A DNA stretch of 64,000 nt from Melastoma dodecandrum (lineage: Eukaryota > Streptophyta > Magnoliopsida > Myrtales > Melastomataceae), in the NCBI GenBank assembly GCA_029817715.1, contig JARUPY010000190.1:4650001-4714000 (forward strand), in the 5' to 3' direction. The position numbers and the translations under genes are program-made. The stretch's first letter is position 1. The number at the start of each line of letters is the position of its first letter. Under the pieces are notes generated by a model, which was not told where the DNA came from, searched no databases, and was given only the letters and a program-made list of their open reading frames with translations. Of the stretch, positions 55,507-64,000 are shown piece by piece.

Positions 55507-55797
55507 GAATCATAGACTTCCCCATGAAGTAGAGCCATGGAAAATGTCGATTCTTAAATTATCTGAGCAAAGTGATCATCAAGATTCCAGAGGAACACTA
55601 GTTTAGCAATTGAAGCCACGGAAATCAAACAGTTTGTTGACCGTTGCTGTTGTCGCCGTCGTGCTCAAGCTGCGGAGGATCGTCTGGCTTCGAAGTTCTA
55701 GCTGGCACGGCGAGGTTTCTTGCGTCTTGTATCTCGGTTTGAAGAACATCCGACGAGTCGAGTCGTTTTAGACTTGAAGCGAAACGTAAGATGGATT

Positions 55798-55849
55798 TTC
55801 TTCTTCTTCTTCTTCTTCTTCTTCTTCTTCTTCTTCTTCTTCTTCTTTC
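55798..55849 (+). repeat. (CTT)n microsatellite, copy 2
   Basis: About 16-17 ctt units upstream of the CDK-like exons. Confidence 0.9.
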
Positions 55850-55978
55850 TCTTTGTTGTCGGAGGTTTTTTTTTGTTGTTGTTGCAATTCTGAGCCTTGT
55901 TTCCATTAATTTTGAGGCAGAATCTTTTGCGTGTTGATTATATGCAGGGTTTGTTGGATATGGACGCACCCTTTTTAG

Positions 55979-57740
55979 GTGAAATGCTACATGCGTAAAC
56001 TGTTGTCTGGATTGGAGCATTGCCACAGCCATCACGTGCTTCACCGCGACATTAAAGGGTCAAACCTTCTGATTGATAATGAAGGAATTCTAAAGATTGC
56101 TGATTTTGGCCTAGCCTCATTTTTTTATCCTGAAAATAAGCATCCGATGACAAGCCGAGTGGTTACTTTGTGGTACCGAGCCCCGGAGCTTCTGCTTGGT
56201 TCGACAGATTATGGAGTGGGCATTGATCTGTGGAGTGCCGGGTGCATTCTGGCTGAACTATTTGCTGGAAGGCCTATACTGCCAGGTCGTACCGAGGTTG
56301 GTTATATAATTTGGTTCATGCTTTGAGTTCTGGTAAATAACCAATGAAATAGATTCTGGACAATTTTGCGATGAAATCCGATGTTTTGTCTCTGATGGTT
56401 AATATTCTACTCAGGTGGAGCAACTTCATAAGATATACAAGCTGTGTGGTTCTCCGGGTGATGATTACTGGAGGAAATTTAAGTTACTGAATACGACCTT
56501 ATACAAGCCTAAAGAGCCTTACAAACGATGTGTAAGGAGTAAATTTAAGGACTGCCCTCCCTCGTCTCTACCACTTATCGATACCCTTCTTGCAATTGAT
56601 CCAGAAGAACGCGGGACAGCTACAGCGGCATTACAGAGCGAAGTGAGTAATTCTTACTCAGAATATCCTTGATTGTGTCTGCTGTTCTAACTTCTAAGGA
56701 TGATGTTATGATGTTTATCAGAGTCCTCAAAAAAAAAAAAAAAAAAACACTTGCAGTGTAGTTGTACTTTCCTCTTGGTTTTACCTATGAATTTGAAGGA
56801 GAAAAATCTTATTATCCCCTTCCAAAATGCAGTTCTTCACCACAGAACCTTATGCCTGTGAACCTTCTAGCCTCCCACACTATCCCCCTTGCAAGGAAAT
56901 TGATGCCAGACTCCATGACCGTGAAGCGAGAAGGTTTTCGATCGCTCTTGATATTTTTCATCTCCATGCTGAACCCCGTACATGAGCATTGTGTAGGATT
57001 TGAGGATCTGTGTAATGAGAGTTTGACAAAAATAATGAGTATATTTGTTATTTATAGGCTGCAAGCAGCTGACAAAGTCCAAGGTGATAACAAGAAGAAA
57101 CTGAGGACGCAGGATCGGGCTGTCAGTGCCTTCCCTGCTCCGGAAGCCAATGCTGAGGTTCAAGCCAATATTGATGTAGGTGCTCGTGTAGTCTCTTGTT
57201 TCCTTTCTCACATGAACATTTGTTTAGTTCTTTGTTTTTATTTAAACAAGCCTCTCCCTCTAGTCTGAAATGTAGAAAAGTAACTGAAGCATGCTCGGCG
57301 TAATCACGCATGAGGATTTGATGAGTTTTTTTTATTGAATAGTGAATTTGTGCTTAAGCATCTGTTCTTCTGTTGGACAGAGACGACGAATGATTTACAA
57401 GGTGAATCCCAAAAGTACGAGCGAGAAATTTCCTCCACCACACCAGGATGGCGGAGTCGGCATTCCTGTTGGAGTTTTACAACGACTTGGTCCAACCACT
57501 GTTATGCACGATAATTCCCGCACTTCCACTTCCTTTACTTGTTCTAATAACTCGTCAGAAATATGGTCTGGGCCCCTGGCTGATAATTCTGCGGATGTTC
57601 TTAAACGGAAGAAGAAGAAAGCGGTTTGGGGCAGCAGCAATGGGGACAGAGCATTAGGTTCGTCTGTCTTTTCCGTAGGAACCTACAAGGGAAAACTCGG
57701 TGATCATAGTCACGTTAAGGAAATTAGAAGTTTTGCGTAA
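55979..57740 (+). CDS. CDK-like serine/threonine kinase, 5' truncated (unit 2)
   Basis: Exons 55979-56296, 56415-56642, 56833-56933, 57058-57175 and 57381-57740 (374 codons plus stop), all with gt...ag borders in phase. The kinase C-lobe is intact: VLHRDIKGSNLL (catalytic loop), IADFGLASFF, VVTLWYRAPELLLG, GIDLWSAGCILAELFAGRPI and EQLHKIYKLCGSP. The family tail follows: LLAIDPEER, KKKLRTQDRAV, FPAPEANAEVQANID, SEKFPPPHQDGGVG and WSGPLADNSADVLKRKKKK. This matches plant CDK-like proteins of the At1g54610 type. The N-lobe with glycine loop, lysine and cyclin-binding helix would lie upstream, but in its place the sequence is the (CTT)n region and then the deletion scar at 55636-55640. It is therefore probably a pseudogene fragment, unless exons lie beyond the RLK position. 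The first exon starts after a tttttag acceptor. Confidence 0.85.
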
Positions 57741-58334
57741 GACGAGATTCGCACCTTGTGGAGAAAGGATTCAATTCAGGTGCAACTATCTCCTTGTCGT
57801 TAATTTTGTTCCTCTAGATATGTGAGAAGCATCCTCGGCCATCTCGCTGTAAATGCCTTTGACGGATGTGAAATCTCCTTGTGCATGAGTTGCAGAAAGA
57901 TGTATAGAGATAAATTTCAGTTTCGGTATTTCGGTAGCATTGGTTACTTATCTGCATGCTGCCGAGGTGTTTATTGACAACCCAACTGATCAAAATGGAG
58001 AGGGGTTTTGGTCCGTCGACTTACTTTGAGGAGCGAAAGCAATGAACTCGTGATTGTCCTTGGACGGCTTCCGTCGCCGTTTCTGGGTTGCCTTGAAACA
58101 GTTACATTAGCCCATGCTATGTTTACAGTTGTTTGTTAGGGACTTTAAATTGAGAGGCATGGAATGGTAGATTGGTGTCATTGAACAACTGCAGCAGCAC
58201 ATGAAACATATTGAATCGTCAATGATCAGTCTCCTGGCGATTGCGAGCTCAAAGACTTACAGGTGGGTAGATAGCTGAAAGTATCCCTCTGTAGCTTTCC
58301 TCTAGTTCTTTATAAGATCTGTTCTTCGGTGGCA
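57741..58334. other. 3' flank of the CDK-like gene, unit 2
   Basis: No gene; near-identical to 40222-40815. Confidence 0.5.
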
Positions 58335-58712
58335 TTAAACTCTCCAGTAATCTCTGCAGCAGCCGTTTCTCCAGTGATTTTGTGCAGGAGAGGTTTCAGT
58401 CCGGTGAAGCATGGGACCTGGAGGACCTGGAGGGCCGCCCGGTTGGGGTCCCCCTCCGCCCGGGCCCCCTGGACCGTTCGGGGGAATCTGCAACGTGATC
58501 GGCTCTTGGTAAGTAAAAGCTGCTTCGTTGGAGTTTTGTAGTCGAACCAACTTCCTAGCGTAGTTTGCTCGCGCTTCATGTCCTGATGTCCCAATTCCGT
58601 GGTGGTTGCTCGCATTGCAGTTTGAGCTTCATTTGCTGTTGCTGGTTGATACAAGATTGCTTCGGAGGGCCTCCCGGACCACCTGGACCATTCGGACCTC
58701 CGCCTCCATGAT
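58335..58712 (-). CDS. Gly/Pro-rich ORF, copy 2, doubtful
   Basis: Copy of 40816-41190: MNNHGGGGPNGPGGPGGPPK in one frame, then GTSGHEARANYARKLVRLQN, ITLQIPPNGPGGPGGGGPQP in another. The same frame change occurs in both copies. Confidence 0.3.
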
Positions 58713-59097
58713 TGTTCATGTTTCCGGACCTCGTAATTTTTGGTGTAATAATAATATAATAACACGGCGAGCCTTCGATGGATTCACCATGCAATGTGTG
58801 TTGTAATAAGAACGAAAGTTCATCCGGATGGGACACTTTTTTTTAAGTATTATTTGAGCTCGAGATCACTTTTTTTTTTTTTTTATGTCAAACAATGTCC
58901 TTTTCAAAACCGAGCTTAAATAAATTCGGACATTAGAAACACACAATAAATGCCTCCCATTTCTTTGTGATGCATGCGATTTAGTAATCCCTAATTCCTG
59001 AACCTTAACGAATCTCTATAGTTTTTCTAACTTAAACTTAAAATAAGTTAGTGGAGACTCCTTCACATTTTCAAATTCCGAAGCCTTATTGTCAAGG

Positions 59098-59189
59098 GAG
59101 GATATTCATTTTAAATGGAACCGGAAACGGGATCACCCGCGACAAGAAGCTAGTGGAGCTGTCATGGCACTACACCAAGATGATGCAAG
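59098..59189 (+). other. Possible exon fragment, copy 2
   Basis: FILNGTGNGITRDKKLVELS and WHYTKMMQ, then a gt donor, identical in protein to unit 1. Family not recognised. Confidence 0.3.
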
Positions 59190-59853
59190 GTATACTGATT
59201 CTCTCTACTGCCTATCTCGTCGTGGACAATCATAGTGTTGGGCCAAAAATTGGAAGACATTTTTCAAGTCGCAATCTCATGATAAAAAACTAAAACATTT
59301 TATAGAACATGGAATACATTCTTTAAATAGTGTTTCATGCAGACAATTTAAAATATTCTTGTTTTTTATTAGCCAAATTGAAATACTGGGAATTTATTAT
59401 CCAAAAGCATTATATTTTTAGTACTCAAAATTCATTTTAAGAAATTATTTTTCTTTGTCAGTAATTTCTTTTAAAATCTATTCCAAAAAATAGAGTTGAA
59501 AGAGTTATTATCGTCTTATTTCATATTGCACAACAACCAACGCCAACTGTCTTAAAAGCTCGAACTATTAAGTAAAAGTGTGACATACTATATATTTTCA
59601 ATTTCAACATCTCCTACTATAGTTGAAATTCAACTTTGTCAGTGTTAACCGTACAGTTTAATGTCTACTATTCTACTAATTGAAATAGTGAATTTTTATT
59701 GATTTTACCAATTTTTATGCTATTTACCCTTTATTTAATTTAATTATAATATATATATATATTTGCTATTTATTTATTTATTTATCAAATATAATTTCTG
59801 ATTTTATCTCGACATTTAAAGCCTTCTCCATCATGATATAAGATAAAATATTG

Positions 59854-62800
59854 TCTTGTCACTTCGTATGTTTCCATACCAAGGCTCAATCCAATTAGGT
59901 CGTCACAAGGCCTTTCTTATTATTTTCCGTTCCAGTCATGTTTGTAAGTGTAACGCTGTGAGTTCGGTATCATCGCATTAAATTCCGATATTGTGTTTAC
60001 TTGTTATATTTCTAGTCATTTACCTTGCGGTGTACAATACCAAACGCTGTAAATTCAGTACCGTTATATTAAATTCTTCTATTGCGTTTACTTTCACTTT
60101 ACGGCGATCATATTCACTGTAAATTCGACACGTGTTGCGGGGAACAACTTTTCCGCGCCAACACTCATCAATTTTATCGGCTAGGAAATATTATTTAAAT
60201 AATGGTAAGAAAGGAGTGAAAAGACAATTTCAAAAACTTTCGTGCAAGAAATGACTCTTTACACAAACGTGATTTGGGTCCCCGTTGAGTTTTGTTGTTA
60301 TTGAAATTTTCGTTTTCTCATTTCGGCCATTACTAACATCATGCTTTTTTAATATAACTAAAAGATGTTGAATAAGTGGAAGGGTTTTGTACTATTCGAG
60401 TTCACCAATGATTCAAGATGATCGGATTGGTTAGGCTCAGCGAGAGAAAGCCTAACAAGTACCTCAAACCGAGTTTACGGGATTCGTTAATTGGATAAAT
60501 GATTAAATCCTTCGCATGGTGTAAAGTACCCTTGGGAACAAGTTCAATGACTTGATCCACGTCTAACACGCAATTTAAAGGTAAAATGCCTAAATGTCTA
60601 GTGTCGCACGTGTCTCTACACCTGCTAACATTCCCCAAATCGGACATTTATCTGTCACGGATGCACAAACGGATACTCTAACGTAGGCAAAGAATAATTG
60701 CCCCATGTCATAAACAATTCGTTGTTTACTCCCCCCGCCTGAATCAGAGAGAAAAAAGGAAAGCAAATCATGGGTTTTGGGTCTCCTAAAAAATGATCAT
60801 ACCCTTTGTAAAATAATAATTTCACACAGTACAAGAAAGCTGCATATCCTAAAACGGTGGTTGCTTTAGATGTTAGGGCGCCGTGTCAACCCACAGGCTT
60901 AATATAACAAATATCTCTCAACGATAATTTAGTCAAGTGGGGTTTTTAAGAAATATATATATATATATTATATCAAGTGGAGGGGTTATGATTCGAAGAA
61001 GGGGGGTGATGGTATTGTATTTGTTTTGGAAGGACCTGAATAAAGGACAAAAAAATTAAATGTCACGCACGGTGTAATCCGCTTAATGATAAAAGTTACG
61101 ATGATCCTTTTATCCGGATTTTGTTATAATCATCTGCCAAAAATAATTGAGCAACCCCCAATGAAGAGGGCCTCAGATCAGGATATAATAATAATAATAA
61201 TGATGATTAGTGAAGAAGATGTTACATATCATTTGCCTTGATATGATACAACTAATTAAAATTATGTAGATATATAATGCGAAACGAGGGTGAAGTGACA
61301 TTAGAGGGAGAAATGAAGTGGACTTTTTTTATTTCCTTTTTGAAGGGATTAGAGCCGTGACATAAGGTAAAAAGGGGTAAAATTGACTGGCCTTTTCCTT
61401 CTCAGGCATTTATTATTTGTGGGGGATAATTTTATTTTTTGAGCTTCTTTTTCTAAATAAAAATTACAAATTTCAGATTCGATATATTTAATAAACTAAT
61501 TTCCTCAATCTTACCCGACGACTCCCTACAATTCTAGTGAAATGCCAACAAAAAAAAACAAACTTAATTCGGTCCAAGGACGATGTACTGGGTTTGAGTC
61601 GATTTATAAAAAAAAAAAACGGAGAGACTATAACTGGACATTGAAAATAAAATTTGTTTCTTTAGAATCCAAAGAACCGGAAACGACCAATGTGGCATGT
61701 ACACCTGCAATTACTATACTACTTCATCGTATATTGTTAGTTGGGACTGATGCTTGGCAACCGTCTTCGGACAAAAAATTAGGAGGTGAATTCAAAAATC
61801 GTGTGGCTGGCCTTATAAGATGAGTTTTTATTTTGTTGTTTGGAAAAAAAAGAAGAAAGTATGGTGGTGGGTTTTGGTGGACAACCGAGTAACATCATTA
61901 AAGTTTGATTTATATTTCTTTTTTTAACATTGTTGAGGGCTACATGGAATTGAATGTTGTGTGTGTGAGTGAGCCTGCTTGCGGCCGCTCTTTCCCACTT
62001 ATTTTTCCTTTTGGCAAAAATGGATTCGATCAAGGACCGGCAATTAGTCCAATTTTGTGGCGCTACATATTTCGCGTCAATCTAGAACAAGTGATAATTA
62101 ATTTATTAATACAATATGATAATGGGAAGACAAGGTGGGAAACGAAAGCCGCGTTTCATTTTGTCTCTGTTCGTGTTACTTGGTAAGATTCGATCACGGT
62201 TGAGTTATTATTAAGATTTCCAAGGAGCCCTGCTCACCACCAAGTGTTTATCAACAGAAATTCTGGGCCACACATCTCGGTCATGTCTGTGGATCAACTG
62301 TTCAGAATACATGCCCAAATGACGAAAATCCAGTAAGGAGGTGACAACGGAAACACATCAGGTGAAGGCTTGCTGGACGAAGCGGTCACCAAGCGCCAGG
62401 GTTATCAGGAGACGGGGGACAAGGGACAGCGGAAGCTACAAGCGACAGTTAGTTGGGCGAGCGAGGAAACTCTACGGCGAAGGCCAATGGGCAATGAGAT
62501 CGGTCGATTTAGCTATTAAGGAAGGCTCCAGATGATCTCAAGATCTAAAAGGTGATTGTTGCTAAGATTGCTTACATAAAAAGAAGATATTTCATGAGGA
62601 CCCACAGCAAAGGAAACATAATATGTGCGCGATATTACTTTACCGTATATACGTAGGTCTAGCTTATTATAAATACTTGTTCTTAGGAATTGTACAAAAC
62701 ACCTCTCTACAGACGGACATATTGTCAATATATCTTTTCAAGTTCAAGCTCTTTTTGTGCTCCTGCGTTCTTGCACACTTCTGAAGGCATCGTCGATAGC

Positions 62801-63854
62801 ATCCATAAGTGCTTCCGCTTAAGGGTGCTCGTCCGCTGTCTTCTTTTTCTCTCTCTTCTTTTCATTTCATAATGCGACCACACATTCAACGAATCCTCCG
62901 GGCACCAGTTGCGCGTAGTGCCAGAGATTTCCGACGTGTTTGGATCCGGCTTGTCCGCAGTCACTTCCGAAGCAAACTCTAAGGATATCCGATATTTGAG
63001 TGACATGGAGTGTTGTAGTAGTACAGAAACAATAACATGATTATTGATATTTATTGATAGCATGAGTTGAATCAATAACATAATGATTTTTATGCTCCGT
63101 GCAGGTGGCCTTGTGTTCCCTTTTAAACTGTTAAACCCTGAACACATCGTCATCCAACAATTGGATAACATATATATATATGCACGTATACTTGTAGATA
63201 TATATACATATATACATATTAATTATGTATTTATATACATAAACTGGAGTAGGAAACAATTCAAACCATTTCAATTTAAAAAAAAACAAAAACACCATGA
63301 TGTACTCTCAACCCAACGTGTCCCATTTACCTGGTAAGTGTTGTAGGGTCGAGTGTGCTCATAAAAACGGTAATCTTTCACTAACCAACCACACGCACCC
63401 TTTTATTAGACTTTGAAAGACTCTAAGCGTTTTCCACAAATGCTCTCATTATATATAATAGAAAAAATTAATATTTATTTTAAATATATGTAAAAAAATT
63501 AAGTTATGCCTCCTCGCAGTCCTTATTCAACACTAAGTAAGTTATAATTAAAACTCAAGTTAAAAAATTTATTTTAGTTTATCATGGGATTATTTTTTGA
63601 AAAAAATAAAAAAATATATTTGGGACTTTTGAATTTTGCAAGTGATCTTAAAAATAAACGTTGCTAGGGTTGAGATAAGATAGAAAAAAGTAGGATAGAT
63701 ATTCTGGTGGGATTTAGTGTTGTACCTCATTGATAAACAATTATTCTCTAATAATAGTTTAATTTATTGTGATTGTAGTTATATAAATTTGGAAAAATAC
63801 ATGATGGGGGGCATCAACAACAACATTGTCAATCAGCCTCGGCTCAGCTCATCT
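59854..63854. other. Single-copy AT-rich region without a convincing gene
   Basis: No coding frame resembles a known family. Visible: an (AT)n tract at 60954-60971; an aataataataataatgatga run near 61185; a TATA-like attataaatact at 62667-62678 followed by ct-rich sequence and a gc-richer stretch (62870-63000), which together resemble an LTR promoter and its leader; tatata/tacata runs at 63169-63240. Confidence 0.5.
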
Positions 63855-64000
63855 GTTCGGAAGCGGCTAACGGTACGTGCACGTAACAGTTAGGTGCTTT
63901 TACTAATTAATACTAAATTTTTTTAGTAAATTTTACTAAAAGTTGACCGTTACTAACAAAGTCAACGCGAATTTAGTAAAAAATGTAGTAAAATTTACTA
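63855..64000 (+). repeat. tttagtaa-rich interspersed repeat, copy e (cut by window end)
   Basis: Starts cggaagcggctaacggtacg then tgcacgtaacagtta, as copies a and b do, then ttttagtaaa and ttttactaaa words. It diverges from them more than they do from each other, so it is an independent insertion and not part of the segmental duplication. Confidence 0.75.

Larger units (their letters stand above)
42700..59853. repeat. Segmental duplication unit 2 (about 17 kb, deletion-rich)
   Basis: Direct repeat of 12124-42343 in the same order. Missing relative to unit 1, approximately: 14.56-15.00, 15.49-15.92, 17.17-19.68, 21.54-22.98, 23.50-24.67, 24.82-25.31, 28.159-33.060 and 36.43-38.65 kb. Extra relative to unit 1: the 535-bp CDK kinase core. 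Confidence 0.9.

Noticed and set aside
61542..62186. Short frames of about 93 codons in the single-copy region
   Set aside because: Lysine-rich or mixed translations of AT-rich DNA without recognisable motifs or splice context.
62725..63171. 148-codon minus-strand frame near the window end
   Set aside because: Lies over the LTR-like leader; composition and lack of motifs suggest a chance frame.
1..64000. tRNA or rRNA genes
   Set aside because: I looked for cloverleaf-like and rRNA-like sequence by eye and found none; the tRNA-complementary sites are retrotransposon primer sites. A tRNAscan run would be needed to exclude a tRNA gene.

Overview
This is a plant nuclear genome window, almost certainly from a eudicot: it holds TIR-NBS-LRR (TNL) resistance genes with introns, a Tnt1-like Ty1/copia retrotransposon, Ty3/gypsy relics, a plant CDK-like kinase and an LRR receptor kinase, in an AT-rich, intron-bearing and repeat-rich setting. 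The species cannot be fixed from sequence alone. The TNLs resemble the L6-like class that is abundant in Myrtales, but I did not test this.

Layout. Bases 1-11270 hold TNL copy 1 (minus strand), whose TIR exon is split by a full-length copia element (5010-10010, LTRs identical except for one A, 5-bp target duplication). Downstream of it lies a broken fragment of a second TNL lineage (373-1728). From about 12.12 kb to 42.34 kb there is a roughly 30-kb unit: a truncated CC-type NB-ARC gene joined to an antisense gypsy gag piece (12.4-14.3 kb), LTR debris, a receptor-like-protein relic (15.7-16.6 kb), a second-lineage TNL fragment (18.0-19.5 kb), an intact-looking TNL gene of about 1025 codons (TNL copy 2, 20005-23383), another LRR fragment (25.3-25.9 kb), a 2-kb LTR-like region with minisatellites (26.1-28.1 kb), a gypsy gag-protease relic (28.3-30.2 kb), an AT-rich repeat, a hAT-like element carrying methyltransferase exons, an LRR-RLK pseudogene (36.4-37.8 kb) and a CDK-like gene with its kinase core deleted (39.0-40.2 kb). 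The same series then repeats head to tail from about 42.70 to 59.85 kb, shrunk to about 17 kb by deletions: TNL copy 3 has lost its NBS exon, the gypsy relic and the RLK are gone, but the CDK-like kinase core is kept. From 59.85 kb to the end the sequence is single-copy here and has no convincing gene.

In function the window is a degenerating immune-receptor cluster. TNL copy 2 is the only receptor gene that looks whole. The others are broken by transposon insertion, nonsense changes, frameshifts or microhomology-flanked deletions. The most unusual non-coding content is a family of about 0.5-0.7-kb repeats densely packed with the near-palindrome tttagtaa/ttactaaa (five copies, both orientations) and a Pack-type hAT-like element holding two exons and an intron of a methyltransferase gene. 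All exon boundaries are read by eye from splice consensus, reading frame and comparison between the copies; no database search was possible.
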